Shown piece after piece: positions 37,842 to 46,994 of a DNA stretch of 64,000 nucleotides. Each line of letters opens with the position of its first letter. Within the stretch, counting starts at the first letter, position 1. A program made the translations under genes and the position numbers. The notes beneath the pieces are model-generated. The model ran no database searches and had not been told where the DNA came from. It saw only the letters and a list, made by a program, of their open reading frames with translations. Source of the DNA: Actinomycetales bacterium SN12. GTDB lineage: Bacteria > Actinomycetota > Actinomycetes > Actinomycetales > Microbacteriaceae. The stretch spans positions 434,001 through 498,000 of the forward strand of contig PJCV01000001.1 of assembly GCA_002837415.1 (NCBI GenBank), written 5' to 3'.

Positions 37842-40289
37842 ATGGTCGATCGCATCGCTGACATCTGGGGCACCCGAACACCCTTCGCACGCGGAGACGC
37901 CTGGCCGGTGCGGGTGGATCAGAAGCTCGCCGACGGGGTGAGCGACGCCGACGTGGAGCGCTGGGTGCAGGCGGCCTGCGTACTGTGCAGCAATGGATGC
38001 GCCTGCGACATCGCCGTCAAGGACGGCGAGATGGTCGGCATCCGGGGACGCGCGGTCGACGCGGTCAACCATGGGCGGCTGGGCCCGAAGGGCCTGTTCG
38101 GCAGCTGGCAGGGCGTGCGCACTCGCGACCGGCTGACTCAGCCGCTGATCCGCCGCGACGGCGAGCTGGTCCCCACCGACTGGGAGACGGCGATGAGCGC
38201 CATCGTCGAACGCAGTCAGGCCCTGCTGAAGGAAGTCGGGCCGCTCAGCCACGGCTTCTACACCTCGGGACAGCTCTTCATCGAGGAGTACTACGCGCTG
38301 GGCATCATCGGCAAGGCAGGTCTGGGCACCCCGCACATGGACGGCAACACCCGGCTCTGCACGGCCACCTCGGCGGCCGCCATGAAGGAGAGCTTCGGAT
38401 CGGACGGTCAGCCCGGCAGCTACGAGGACATCGACGAGTGCGATGCGATCTTCCTCTTCGGACACAACATGGCCGAGACGCAGACCGTCCTGTGGGCGCG
38501 CGTCCTGGATCGCCTCGCCGGAGCGGACCGGCCCCTGCTCGTATGCGTCGACCCGCGCGACACCGAGGTCGCCCGCCACGCCGACGTGCATCTGGCCGTC
38601 CGGCCCGGCACGAACCTCGCGCTCCTGTACGGACTGATCCGCGAGCTGTTCGTGAACGGCTGGATCGATGAGGAATACATCGACGCGCACACGATCGGCG
38701 TCGACGAGCTGCGCGACACCGTGGAGCGGTGGACGCCGGAGGCGGTCGCCGACACCTGCGGTGTGGCGGCGGACGATGTCCGCAGAGCCGCCCGGATCTT
38801 CGGCACCACCGAGCGCATCCTCTCGACCGTGCTGCAGGGCTTCTACCAGTCGTCCCAGGCCACGGCAGCGTCCTGTCAGGTCAACAATCTTCACCTGCTG
38901 CGCGGCAAGCTCGGCACGCCCGGCAACGGCATCCTGCAGATGAACGGGCAGCCGACCGCGCAGAACACCAGGGAGACCGGCGCCGACGGTGACCTGCCGG
39001 GGTTCCGCAACTGGGAGAACCCCGACCACATCGCCGAGCTCGCGCAGCTATGGGGTGTGCACCCCGACAGGATCCCGCACTGGTCGCCGCCGACTCACGC
39101 CATGCAGATCTTCCGCTACGCCGAGCAGGGCAGCATCCAGCTGCTGTGGGTGTCGGCCACCAACCCCGCGGTGTCGATGCCGGAGGCCGAGCGCATCCGG
39201 CGCATCCTCGGCAAGGACGACCTGTTCCTCGTCGTGCAGGATCTGTACCTCACCGAGACGGCGCGCTTCGCGGATGTCGTGCTGCCCGCAGCCGGATGGG
39301 GTGAGAAGCAGGGCACCTTCACCAACGTCAATCGGACGGTGCATCTGGCAGACAAGGCTGTCGACCCTCCGGGTGAGGCCAGGAGCGATTTGACCATCTT
39401 CCTCGACTACGCCCGGCGGATGGACTTCCGCAGGGAGGACGGCAGGCCGCTGCTGGACTGGAGCGGGCCGGAGGATGCCTTCGACGCCTGGCGCGAGTGC
39501 ACCCGCGGCAAGCTCTGCGACTACACCGGGCTCAGCTACGAGCGACTGCGTGGCGGCAGCGGGATCCCATGGCCGTGCAGTGAGGACAACCCGGAGGGCA
39601 CCAAGCGTCTGTACGGGGACGCGCACTTCCCCACCCACCCCGACCGCTGCGAGACCTATGGGCACGACCTGCTGACCGGTGCCACCGTCGGCCCCGTGGA
39701 GTACCGCGCACTCGAGGTGAACGGGCGCGCCATCCTCAAGTCCGCGCCCTACGTCGCGACGCCCGAGGAGCCGGATGACGAGTACCCGCTGCGATTCACC
39801 AACGGACGCACGGCCTATCACTTCCATACCCGCACGAAGACCGGGCGCAGCTCGCAGCTGCGCCGCGCGGCTCCCTCGGCTTGGGCGGAGATCTCCCGGG
39901 CGGATGCCGAGCGGCTGGGCGTCGCCGAGGGCGACATCATCAGTGTGCGCTCCCGTCGTGGCGAGATCGTCGTTCCGGCGCGGGTGGGCGACGTGATGGA
40001 GGGCGTCGTCTTCGCCCCCTTCCATTACGGCTACTGGGACAGGGAGGCCGCCGGGCAGCAGCCGGATTCGCCGCCCACGATGGCGAACGAGCTGACGATG
40101 ACGGAGTGGGATCCGGTGTCGAAGCAGCCGCTGTTCAAGAACTCCGCGGTGCAGGTGCGCAGGGTCGCGGATGCCACGGGGCCGGCGCCCGCGCCGACCA
40201 CCACCGCGTCGCGGCCGGCTGACCCGGCATCCGCTCCCCCGACCCGCGGCGGTGCGGAGGCAGAGGTGCACGAGGAGGTCCGGTCGTGA
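37842..40289 (+). CDS. Molybdopterin-dependent oxidoreductase, NasA/formate dehydrogenase-type catalytic subunit
   Basis: Protein of 815 residues of the DMSO-reductase superfamily. An N-terminal Fe-S segment CVLCSNGCAC (Cys46, 49, 53, 55) precedes GRLGPKG, where the usual fourth cluster Cys (GRLCxKG) is Gly81. The molybdenum ligand is probably Cys173 in NTRLCTATSA, followed by SFGSDGQPGSYEDID as in assimilatory nitrate reductases. The MGD-binding blocks (FGHNMAETQ, QMNGQPTAQN, VVLPAAGWGEKQGTFTN, TNGRTAYHFHTRTKTGRS) are complete. No Tat signal, so it is probably cytoplasmic. The Pro/Ala-rich C-terminal tail is unusual. Substrate unknown. It overlaps the next gene by 4 bases. Confidence 0.92.
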   Translation: MVDRIADIWGTRTPFARGDAWPVRVDQKLADGVSDADVERWVQAACVLCSNGCACDIAVKDGEMVGIRGRAVDAVNHGRLGPKGLFGSWQGVRTRDRLTQPLIRRDGELVPTDWETAMSAIVERSQALLKEVGPLSHGFYTSGQLFIEEYYALGIIGKAGLGTPHMDGNTRLCTATSAAAMKESFGSDGQPGSYEDIDECDAIFLFGHNMAETQTVLWARVLDRLAGADRPLLVCVDPRDTEVARHADVHLAVRPGTNLALLYGLIRELFVNGWIDEEYIDAHTIGVDELRDTVERWTPEAVADTCGVAADDVRRAARIFGTTERILSTVLQGFYQSSQATAASCQVNNLHLLRGKLGTPGNGILQMNGQPTAQNTRETGADGDLPGFRNWENPDHIAELAQLWGVHPDRIPHWSPPTHAMQIFRYAEQGSIQLLWVSATNPAVSMPEAERIRRILGKDDLFLVVQDLYLTETARFADVVLPAAGWGEKQGTFTNVNRTVHLADKAVDPPGEARSDLTIFLDYARRMDFRREDGRPLLDWSGPEDAFDAWRECTRGKLCDYTGLSYERLRGGSGIPWPCSEDNPEGTKRLYGDAHFPTHPDRCETYGHDLLTGATVGPVEYRALEVNGRAILKSAPYVATPEEPDDEYPLRFTNGRTAYHFHTRTKTGRSSQLRRAAPSAWAEISRADAERLGVAEGDIISVRSRRGEIVVPARVGDVMEGVVFAPFHYGYWDREAAGQQPDSPPTMANELTMTEWDPVSKQPLFKNSAVQVRRVADATGPAPAPTTTASRPADPASAPPTRGGAEAEVHEEVRS

Positions 40290-40744
40290 AGTTCCCCGTC
40301 TACCTGGGCATGCTGCGGCGTGCAGAGGCCGTCCTGGCATCGTCGTTCCGCACGGTCGCCGACGCGCACGGCGACGAGCCGGACATCTTCGTGCTCTGCC
40401 ACACACTGGCTGACCAGTGCGACGAGCACGAGCGTCTGCTGAGACCGGTGATCGACCGGTATGGCGAACAGCCCGACGACGAGCCGGAGCGTCTGCACGC
40501 GGCGGAGATGTCGGAGTCGCGAGAGGGCCCGCTCGGCATGCTCCGCGACCTGCAGGACCTGTACCTGATGGCGTCCATGGTCGAGATGACCTACACCCTG
40601 GTGCGACAGGCGGCGCTGGCCCTGCGCGATGAGGAGCTGCTGGGGATCATCGAGACCTGCTCACATCAGACGTCGGTGCAGATCGCCTGGCTCAGCACTC
40701 GTGCCAAGCAGGCGGCCCCGCAGGCGCTCATCGCGGCGCGCTGA
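40286..40744 (+). CDS. Small helical protein coupled to the molybdoenzyme
   Basis: Protein of 152 residues, predicted all-helical, with His/Glu pairs (VLCHTLADQCDEHERLL and LYLMASMVEMTYTLVRQAAL) that give a ferritin-like or four-helix appearance. I do not recognise a named family. The GTG start overlaps the stop of the molybdopterin oxidoreductase, so the two are translationally coupled and probably work together, for instance as a chaperone or electron-transfer/metal-binding partner. That role is inference. Confidence 0.82.
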   Translation: MKFPVYLGMLRRAEAVLASSFRTVADAHGDEPDIFVLCHTLADQCDEHERLLRPVIDRYGEQPDDEPERLHAAEMSESREGPLGMLRDLQDLYLMASMVEMTYTLVRQAALALRDEELLGIIETCSHQTSVQIAWLSTRAKQAAPQALIAAR

Positions 40745-40745
40745 G

Positions 40746-40782
40746 CGACCGGGCCCGTGCTGCCGACGGTGTGACCCGGTCG
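40746..40782. terminator. Possible terminator hairpin between convergent genes
   Basis: Arms CGACCGGG (40746-40753) and CCCGGTCG (40775-40782) around a 21-base loop, between the helical-protein gene and the hexosaminidase gene. No U tract. Confidence 0.4.
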
Positions 40783-40785
40783 GGA

Positions 40786-41958
40786 CTAATGCTGGCCCGC
40801 CACCTGCATGCGCAGTCGCATGACCTGCACGGCGGCGTCCTGCAGACGATCAGCGCCGAGTCGCCCGTCGTCGACGGCGGCGACGATCCCCGTCACCATC
40901 TGCGATGCTGTCTCGGCCGTGGAACCGGCGACCATGAGCACCATGTCATTGCCTGCCTGCAGCGCCATCACCGCGTTGGCGACGGGATCCTGATACTCGG
41001 CGATGCCGGATCCGGTGAGCATGCCCAGATCATCCGTGATCATGACCCCGTCGAAGCCGAGCTCGTCCCGCGCGATCTCGTGCCAGCGTGGCGACAGGGA
41101 CGCGGGAGCCGCATCGACGGCCGTATACGCAAGGTGGCCGAACATGAGCAGTTCGGCGCCGGCATCGATGCCGGCGATGAAGGGTCGGGCGTCGCCCGCC
41201 TGCCACTGCTGCAGCGTCATCGCCGTCGCGGGAATGCTGTGGTGGGAGTCGCCCGGCGCTGCGCCGTGCCCCGGGAAGTGCTTCAGCGTCGAGAGCACGA
41301 CTTCTTCCTCGCCGTCGACGGCAGCCATCACGCGCGACGACGCGGAATCGGGGTCGGTGCCCAGGGCGCGGGAGGCGATGAAGGATGAGCCGTCGGCCGG
41401 CACGTCGGCGACGATCCCGAAGTTCACGTTCGCGCCGGTACCGGCGATGAGCGCGGCACGCTGCGCGAACACCTGCTCGGTCTGTGCCACGTCCAGGTTG
41501 TGCACGCCCCGCCCGCCGGGCAGGGTGTCCCACGGCAGGCGCGTCACGACACCGCCCTCCTCATCGATGGCGATCAGCGGCGGCAGCGCAGGGTCGAGGG
41601 TGAGCGCATCGCTGACGGCGCTGACCTGGGCGGCATCCGAGCCGATGTTTGCGCCCATCAGGATGAATCCGCCCAACCGTGCGCCCTGCGGCCCCGACTG
41701 CATGTAGGCGCGCAGAGCCGCCGGATCGGTGCCGGCGACGTGCCCCATCACGACACTGGCGGCCTGCTCGGTCATGCTCATCCCCGCGACGGCATCGACT
41801 GCTGGATCGCGCGGCGGGCTGGGTTCGGGAGAGGGCGCGCTGGATGACGTGTGGCGGGTGCCGGAGGGAGCGGCGGCGGGCGCGGTGGGCGCGCAGGCGG
41901 CGAGCAGGCAGGCGGTCAGGGCACCGGCCGCGGCGACACGGATGGCTCGAGCACGCAT
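40786..41958 (-). CDS. Glycoside hydrolase family 3 lipoprotein, beta-N-acetylhexosaminidase-like
   Basis: Exported enzyme of 390 residues. A lipoprotein signal (LTACLLAAC) is followed by a Ser/Pro-rich linker. The GH3 barrel has IAIDEEGGVVTRLP, the hallmark KHFPGHG with GDSHH (acid/base His-Asp pair of NagZ-type enzymes) and ITDDLGM with the nucleophile Asp. NagZ-type proteins release GlcNAc from peptidoglycan fragments; a surface lipoprotein form fits wall recycling in Gram-positives. Start ATG 41958; TAGCGT 7 bases upstream suggests a leaderless transcript. Confidence 0.92.
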   Translation of the reverse strand: MRARAIRVAAAGALTACLLAACAPTAPAAAPSGTRHTSSSAPSPEPSPPRDPAVDAVAGMSMTEQAASVVMGHVAGTDPAALRAYMQSGPQGARLGGFILMGANIGSDAAQVSAVSDALTLDPALPPLIAIDEEGGVVTRLPWDTLPGGRGVHNLDVAQTEQVFAQRAALIAGTGANVNFGIVADVPADGSSFIASRALGTDPDSASSRVMAAVDGEEEVVLSTLKHFPGHGAAPGDSHHSIPATAMTLQQWQAGDARPFIAGIDAGAELLMFGHLAYTAVDAAPASLSPRWHEIARDELGFDGVMITDDLGMLTGSGIAEYQDPVANAVMALQAGNDMVLMVAGSTAETASQMVTGIVAAVDDGRLGADRLQDAAVQVMRLRMQVAGQH

Positions 41959-41965
41959 GGTGACG

Positions 41966-41971
41966 ACGCTA
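41966..41971 (-). promoter_or_regulatory. Candidate -10 element of the GH3 lipoprotein gene
   Basis: TAGCGT on the minus strand, 7 bases before the ATG at 41958. It overlaps the stop region of the upstream monooxygenase gene. Confidence 0.42.
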
Positions 41972-43036
41972 CTCGGCGACTCCGACCGTCAGCTGTGCGA
42001 GGTGACGGCGAACCGCGCGCGCCGCCGTGCGCCCGGCTCGATTCGCTCCGATGGTGCTGGCTGACGGTCCGTAGCCGACGAGCTGGATCCTCGGGTCGGC
42101 TACCGCCGTCGTCCCGCGTCCGTCGCGATCGAGCCGGATGCCGCCCTGCGGGCTGCGCAGGTGCAGGGGCGCGAGATGCGCGATCGCCGGCCGGAATCCC
42201 GTGGCCCAGAGGATCACGTCGACCCGCTCGAACGAGCCGTCCGCCCAGCGCACGCCGTCTGGCTCGATCGATGAGAACATGGGCAGCCGCGCGGCGTAGG
42301 CACCGAGTCGCTCGGCTTCCCGCTCCTGCGGGCGCAGCATCAGTCCGGTGACGCTGACGACGCTCTCCGGCGGCAGCCCCTGCGCGACACGCTGTTCGAC
42401 CAGGGCGACGGCTGCTGCGCCCGCCTCCGGCGTGAAGTCGTCGGTGCGCCACACCGGTGGCTTCCTCGTGGCCCAGAGCACGTCGGTGAGCGGCGCGAGA
42501 GCGCCGAGGAACTGCACCGCCGATGCCCCACCCCCGACGACGAGCACCCGCTTGCCGCGGAAGTGCTCCGGCCCCGGGTAGTCGACGGTGTGCAGCTGCT
42601 CGCCGACGAAGGTCTCGATGCCCGGGTAGTGCGGCACGAAGGGCTGCATCCACGTGCCGGTGGCATTGATGAGCGTGCGGGTGCGCCACGAGCGCTCCCC
42701 CGCCCGGACGACGAGGATACCCTCGTCACCGAATACCTCGTCCACGTGCACGGGACGGATGACGGGCAGATCATGGCTGTGCTCGTAGGCGGCGAACGTC
42801 TGCGGCACGGCGAGGTTCGCGCGCGCATGGTCGTGCACGGGAGCGTCGTCTCCCGGCAGCTCCGCGACGCGGTGCACATCGCGCATGGTCAGGGCATCCC
42901 ACCGGTGCTGCCAGGCGCCGCCGGGTCGCGCGTTCGCGTCGAGGACGACGTGCTCGATGCCGAGCCGCAGCAGGTGGTACGACGCCGACAGGCCCGCCTG
43001 CCCTGCTCCGATCACGACGCTCTCGAGGATGCTCAC
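41969..43036 (-). CDS. Flavin-dependent monooxygenase/NAD(P)-binding protein
   Basis: FAD- and NAD(P)H-binding protein of 355 residues. The N-terminal FAD fold is VVIGAGQAGLSASYHLLR, an internal NAD(P) fold is VLVVGGGASAVQF, and the ATG-type FAD motif is DVILWATGFRPAIAHL. The set matches flavin-containing monooxygenases such as the YpdA/CzcO-like group. No substrate can be assigned. The GTG at 43036 (SILESVVIGAG) places the FAD fold at the very N-terminus as expected; an upstream extension in this frame lacks family similarity. Divergent from chaA. Confidence 0.87.
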   Translation of the reverse strand: MSILESVVIGAGQAGLSASYHLLRLGIEHVVLDANARPGGAWQHRWDALTMRDVHRVAELPGDDAPVHDHARANLAVPQTFAAYEHSHDLPVIRPVHVDEVFGDEGILVVRAGERSWRTRTLINATGTWMQPFVPHYPGIETFVGEQLHTVDYPGPEHFRGKRVLVVGGGASAVQFLGALAPLTDVLWATRKPPVWRTDDFTPEAGAAAVALVEQRVAQGLPPESVVSVTGLMLRPQEREAERLGAYAARLPMFSSIEPDGVRWADGSFERVDVILWATGFRPAIAHLAPLHLRSPQGGIRLDRDGRGTTAVADPRIQLVGYGPSASTIGANRAGRTAARAVRRHLAQLTVGVAE

Positions 43037-43160
43037 ACCCTGCCCAACGTCTGCGCAGCGGTCGTTGTTCCTGCTTGCTACCCTGGTGCTGACGCGACCG
43101 CCGGGACGACCCGACGGAGAGATCACAGGTGGGGACGGCCCCGCAGATTCGGTTCGCACC

Positions 43161-44300
43161 GTGACCCGCTCCACCCTCCTGCGCTCTGTTCTGACCCGCA
43201 CCGCCGTCCTGCGCCTCCTGCTCGGCTGGGGTTCCTTCGGCGCTCTGCTCGCACTCGTCCCTCTTCTCGACGCTCCTCTGCCGACGCCCCTGCTGTGGCT
43301 GATCCTGGGCGCGATCGTCGCAGTCATCGTGGTGTGCGCCTTCGGCGTCGTCACGGAGGCGGAGCATCTCGCGCATCGTCTCGGCGATCCGTACGGCACG
43401 CTCGTGCTGACCCTGTCGATCGCGGCGATCGAGGTGATCCTCATCTCCGCGGTCATGCTCGGGCCTGGGCAGCATCAGACCGTCGCCCGCGACTCGGTGA
43501 TGGCCGTGTCGATGATCATCATGAATCTCGTGGTCGGCGTCGCGCTCGTCGTCGGCGGACTGCGGCATCCGGAACTGCGTGCGAACCGCACCGGCGTCTT
43601 CACCTACCTCGGCATGCTGCTCGTGCTGCTCGCCGTCGCGTTCGCGTTCCCGGCCCTCCTCGGCGACGAAGGCGCATACCCGTCGGCCGCCGCGATCACG
43701 GTGGTCGTGCTCGTCGTGCTGCTGTACGCGTTCTTCCTGCTGCGGCAGATGGGCGCCCGGAACGCGGATTTCCAGGAGGTGGGTACAGGCCCGGATGCCG
43801 GCGAACCGGCCGCTCGTGCATCGGTCGGATCCGTGCTGACCGAGCACCGGCCTGAGCTCATCGCGCGTGCGCTCCTGCTGCTCGCGCTGGCCCTGCCGAT
43901 CGTGCTGCTCTCGCACGACATGGCCACTCTGCTCGATGAGGGCCTCGACCGTCTGGGTGCGCCGGTGGCTCTCTCCGGCATCGTCATCGCGATGATCGTG
44001 TTCCTGCCCGAGACCATCACCACGGTGCGCGCGGCTCTCGGCGGCGAGATGCAGCGGGTGAGCAATCTGTGCCACGGCGCCCTGGTCTCTACGGCAGGGC
44101 TGACGATCCCTGCCGTGCTGACCATCGGCCTGCTCACCGACCAGCGGGTCGTGCTCGCGGAGAGCCCTCTGAACCTCGTGCTGCTGGGTCTCACCCTGCT
44201 GCTGACGGTGGCGACATTCAGCGCGCGGCGCGTGAACCCGCTGCACGGCGCTGCGCACCTGCTGCTGTTCGTGCTCTACGTGCTCAGCGTCTTCGCGTAG
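43161..44300 (+). CDS. chaA: ChaA-type calcium/proton (Na+/H+) antiporter
   Basis: Integral membrane protein of 379 residues with about ten or eleven hydrophobic segments. Two acidic CaCA-type repeats are visible: EAEHLAHRLGDPYGTLVLTLSIAAIEVILISA in the first half and VFLPETITTVRAALGGEMQRVSNLCHGA in the second. The C-terminus LNLVLLGLTLLLTVATFS matches E. coli ChaA. It exports Ca2+ or Na+ in exchange for protons. GTG 43161 follows a 124-bp intergenic region shared with the divergent monooxygenase gene. A terminator follows the stop. Confidence 0.9.
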   Translation: MTRSTLLRSVLTRTAVLRLLLGWGSFGALLALVPLLDAPLPTPLLWLILGAIVAVIVVCAFGVVTEAEHLAHRLGDPYGTLVLTLSIAAIEVILISAVMLGPGQHQTVARDSVMAVSMIIMNLVVGVALVVGGLRHPELRANRTGVFTYLGMLLVLLAVAFAFPALLGDEGAYPSAAAITVVVLVVLLYAFFLLRQMGARNADFQEVGTGPDAGEPAARASVGSVLTEHRPELIARALLLLALALPIVLLSHDMATLLDEGLDRLGAPVALSGIVIAMIVFLPETITTVRAALGGEMQRVSNLCHGALVSTAGLTIPAVLTIGLLTDQRVVLAESPLNLVLLGLTLLLTVATFSARRVNPLHGAAHLLLFVLYVLSVFA

Positions 44301-44316
44301 CCGCACCGGAGAAACG

Positions 44317-44348
44317 AAGAAGTCCCGCGATCACTCGCGGGACTTCTT
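44317..44348. terminator. Bidirectional terminator between chaA and tRNA-Ala
   Basis: Perfect 14-bp stem (44317-44330 with 44335-44348), loop TCAC, with T-rich CTTCTTC at the plus-strand exit. It lies between convergent transcripts. Confidence 0.85.
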
Positions 44349-44354
44349 CTTCGG

Positions 44355-44427
44355 TGGACCTGAGGGGACTCGAACCCCTGACCCCCTGCATGCCATGCAG
44401 GTGCGCTACCAGCTGCGCCACAGGCCC
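44355..44427 (-). tRNA. tRNA-Ala (anticodon GGC)
   Basis: 73-nt cloverleaf on the minus strand. The acceptor stem pairs GGGCCTG with CAGGTCC and discriminator A. The D arm is GGCGCAGCTGGTAGCGC, the anticodon stem CCTGC/GCAGG has loop ATGGCAT (GGC at 34-36, reading GCC), and the T arm contains GGTTCGAGTCC. CCA is not encoded. Confidence 0.97.
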
Positions 44428-44621
44428 ATCTTCGCTGCCGAACTCGACAACCTGATCAGCATACTACGCACCGGCGGGAGACCGCCAAATCGACGAGAAG
44501 GGTCGGGTGTGTCGTCCCCTCTAGCCGCTGCGGGGTGCGCCGTCAAGCGGATCCGACGGCAGAGCAGACGGCGCTAGATTCACCGGACACGACCCGCACG
44601 ACGTCACGAAGAGGAGCGATC

Positions 44622-44825
44622 ATGTCGAACCCCACGCCGAACATGCTGCCCGAAGACCCGGATCTCGAAGAGAACCAGGGCACTCCGACCCGCGAGTTGG
44701 ATGGCGAGCTCGAACTGGACCCCGATGCGGATGCCGACGGGGTCGACAGCATCGACGCCGACCGCCTGGCATCCGGCGCCGAGGGCGCGGACGGCGCCTG
44801 GGGAGGCGACGAGCAGGTCGGCTGA
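44622..44825 (+). CDS. Small acidic hypothetical protein
   Basis: Protein of 67 residues, strongly acidic (many Asp/Glu: LPEDPDLEENQG, DPDADADGVDSIDAD), Gly-rich at the end, probably disordered. GAGGAGCGATC before the ATG is a good ribosome binding site, and a TAGATT -10-like element lies about 45 bases upstream. I do not recognise a family. It is followed by a hairpin and faces rsfS. Confidence 0.7.
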   Translation: MSNPTPNMLPEDPDLEENQGTPTRELDGELELDPDADADGVDSIDADRLASGAEGADGAWGGDEQVG

Positions 44826-44842
44826 CGCGACTCAGACCGGAT

Positions 44843-44875
44843 CTCGACCCGGCTCAGGCTGATGAGCCGGTCGAG
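44843..44875. terminator. Hairpin between the acidic-protein gene and rsfS
   Basis: 13-bp stem with one bulged C (CTCGACC-type arm at 44843 pairing with 44863-44875), between convergent genes. It is a likely bidirectional terminator without a U tract. Confidence 0.6.
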
Positions 44876-44893
44876 GTCACGGATGCCGCGAGC

Positions 44894-45271
44894 TCACTCG
44901 CCCGCGGCAGGGGCGGGAAGATCGATCGGGACGACCGGGCAGTCCTTCCAGAGCCGCTCGAGGCCGTAGTAGACGCGCTCCTCGGAGTGGAACACGTGCA
45001 CGACGAGGTCGCCGAAGTCGAGCAGCACCCAGCGGGACTCGGCGCGGCCCTCCCGACGCACGCGACGGTGACCCGCCTCGAGAAGCTGATCCTCGATCTC
45101 GTCGGCGATGGCGGCGACATTGCGCTCGCTGTTTCCGGTCACCAGCAGGAAGATGTCGACCAGCGGCAGCGGCTCGGAGACGTTCAGGGCGATGAGATCC
45201 TCGCCGCCCTTCGCGTCCGCCGCACGAGCGGCGATCTGCAGCATCTCTGCGGCGGTTTCGGGGGATTGCAT
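44894..45271 (-). CDS. rsfS: Ribosomal silencing factor RsfS
   Basis: Protein of 125 residues that binds L14 and blocks subunit joining during starvation. DUF143 fold: LPLVDIFLLVTGNSERNVAAIADEIED, followed by WVLLDFGDLVVHVFHSEERVYYGLERLW, the family hallmark. The ATG at 45271 shares one base with the upstream stop (TGATG); a TTG one codon earlier is possible. It is the last gene of the nadD operon, its usual place in bacteria. Confidence 0.95.
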   Translation of the reverse strand: MQSPETAAEMLQIAARAADAKGGEDLIALNVSEPLPLVDIFLLVTGNSERNVAAIADEIEDQLLEAGHRRVRREGRAESRWVLLDFGDLVVHVFHSEERVYYGLERLWKDCPVVPIDLPAPAAGE

Positions 45272-46389
45272 CAAGCGAGGACTCCTGTGGTGAAGGCGAT
45301 GATCAACGCTGCGGCCAGCGCGAGCGCGAGACCCCCGGCGACGATCGCGAGGGTGAGAGTGAGCTTGTTGCCCTTGTCGGGCACGGGAGGACGGATGACC
45401 TCGCCGGCGGGCTTGGAGGTGCTGATCGCCGAGCTGGCGGCGATGGGCGTGGGCGACGACGACGGCGCGAGCTCGCCGTCGATGAGGACGGCGTCGATGT
45501 CCTTGCCGTCGGTGGTCCCGAGTGCGTGGCCCTGCGAGCCCATGCCCTCCGGCAGCGCATAGGTGCCCGTGATCAGCAGCTCGCCGGTCGAGGCGACCGG
45601 CCCCGAGAGCGAACCAGCGCCGGGAGAAGGTGTGAAGATCAGCGTGCTCGCGGTCTTGTGCGAACCTGCCGATCCGGTCTCGAGCAGGTCGTCGAATGCT
45701 GTGGGGATGCCCGGGCCGGCCGGCGACCTCTTGACGCCGATGCCGAACGCTGCTCCGACCATCGGGCGCTCCGGCTTGGCACCCGTCGCTGCGCCGTCTT
45801 CCTCGCCGGTCCCGGCGGGCGATGCGCTCGGGAGGGGAGCTTCGGAGCCTGTCGACTGAGCCGGCTGCGGCGCGAATGCCGGAACGCTCTCCTCGGCATC
45901 GAACGCCGCGACAGCAGGCGCTTCGGCGACGGGCACGTCGATGATCAGCTCTTCGACCACCAGCTCTTCGACGACGGGCTCTTCCACCACGGGCTCTTCC
46001 ACGACCGTGGCTTCCACGACGATCGCTTCCACGACCGGCTCTTCGGCTGCGTCGTGCTGCTCGGTCGGGACGACAGGGACGGGACCGGTGCGTCCACGCT
46101 CCTGTGCGCGTGCGGCGCGCCGGGTGAGCGGGGCATTCGAAGCGGCGGACGGCGTCGCCTGCGAAGACGACGCCTCGGCTGCCTTCGGCTCGGCTGGGGC
46201 TGGTTCGATCGCTTCGGCTGACTGCGGCTCGGCGGGCGCCGTCTGCGCAGGCCCGTCGCTCGGCTTCGGGGTCTGCGCCGCCTGCGCGGCGGCCGCCTCC
46301 TCACCGCTGACGACCGGTGTCGAGCCGGTCAGGCGGAGCTCACGCAGCTGCTTGCGCGTGAGGGTGTGCCCGTCCTTTTCAGTGCTCAT
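45271..46389 (-). CDS. Repeat-rich membrane protein between nadD and rsfS
   Basis: Protein of 372 residues. It starts with a charged [13 protein letters not shown] segment, followed by a long Ala/Pro/Glu-rich region. A five-residue VVEEP-type repeat (about seven copies, encoded at about 45941-46047) sits in its middle. The C-terminal part has a globular-looking stretch ([18 protein letters not shown]) and one transmembrane helix ([24 protein letters not shown]), so most of it lies on one side of the membrane. ATG 46389 overlaps the nadD stop by 4 bases. A protein in this slot is common in Microbacteriaceae; no function is known to me. Confidence 0.82.
   Translation of the reverse strand: MSTEKDGHTLTRKQLRELRLTGSTPVVSGEEAAAAQAAQTPKPSDGPAQTAPAEPQSAEAIEPAPAEPKAAEASSSQATPSAASNAPLTRRAARAQERGRTGPVPVVPTEQHDAAEEPVVEAIVVEATVVEEPVVEEPVVEELVVEELIIDVPVAEAPAVAAFDAEESVPAFAPQPAQSTGSEAPLPSASPAGTGEEDGAATGAKPERPMVGAAFGIGVKRSPAGPGIPTAFDDLLETGSAGSHKTASTLIFTPSPGAGSLSGPVASTGELLITGTYALPEGMGSQGHALGTTDGKDIDAVLIDGELAPSSSPTPIAASSAISTSKPAGEVIRPPVPDKGNKLTLTLAIVAGGLALALAAALIIAFTTGVLA
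45941..46047. repeat. 15-bp coding repeat (VVEEP-type), about seven units
   Basis: Degenerate units based on GGCTCTTCCACCACG on the plus strand, translated on the minus strand as [30 protein letters not shown] in the nadD-rsfS intervening gene. Confidence 0.8.
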
Positions 46390-46988
46390 GCCTTGCTCCG
46401 ATACAGATGATGCTTCGCGATGTACTGGACCACGCCATCCGGCACCAGGTACCAGACCGGCTGGCCGTCGGCGACTCGCTCCCGGCAGTTCGTCGACGAG
46501 ATCGACAGCGCCGGCACTTCGAGCTGACTCACATCGTCGGTGGGCAGTCCGTCCGTGCTCAGCACGTGGCCCGGCCGTGAGACGGCGACGAAGTGGGCGA
46601 GATCCCACAGTTCATCATGGTCTCTCCAGCTGAGAATCTGCGCCACGGCATCCGCGCCGCTGATGAAGAAGAGCTCGGCGTCGGGGCGCTGCGACTTCAG
46701 GTCGCGCAGGGTATCGATCGTGTAGGTCGGCCCGTCCCGATCGATGTCGACGCGACTCACCGTGAAGTCCGGGTTCGACGCCGTCGCGATCACCGTCATC
46801 AGATAGCGGTGCTCGCTGGGCGAGACATGCTGCTTCTGCCACGGCTGCCCGGTCGGCACGAACACGACCTCGTCGAGGCCGAAGGAGTGCGCGACCTCGC
46901 TCGCCGCGACCAGGTGGCCGTGGTGGATGGGGTCGAACGTGCCACCCATCACGCCGATGCGCGGTGCCCGAGCGCTGGAATGGTGCAT
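46386..46988 (-). CDS. nadD: Nicotinate-nucleotide adenylyltransferase
   Basis: NAD biosynthesis enzyme of 200 residues joining ATP and nicotinate mononucleotide. [15 protein letters not shown] contains the HxGH nucleotidyltransferase motif, and [26 protein letters not shown] contains the SSTxxR motif. ATG 46988 begins [12 protein letters not shown]. It heads the nadD-unknown-rsfS unit, preceded by a small membrane protein gene with a 6-bp gap. Confidence 0.96.
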   Translation of the reverse strand: MHHSSARAPRIGVMGGTFDPIHHGHLVAASEVAHSFGLDEVVFVPTGQPWQKQHVSPSEHRYLMTVIATASNPDFTVSRVDIDRDGPTYTIDTLRDLKSQRPDAELFFISGADAVAQILSWRDHDELWDLAHFVAVSRPGHVLSTDGLPTDDVSQLEVPALSISSTNCRERVADGQPVWYLVPDGVVQYIAKHHLYRSKA

Positions 46989-46994
46989 GCGGTC

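Noticed and set aside
37512..39029. 505-codon minus-strand frame opposite the molybdoenzyme gene
   Set aside because: Antisense artefact; the plus strand carries the full set of molybdopterin motifs.
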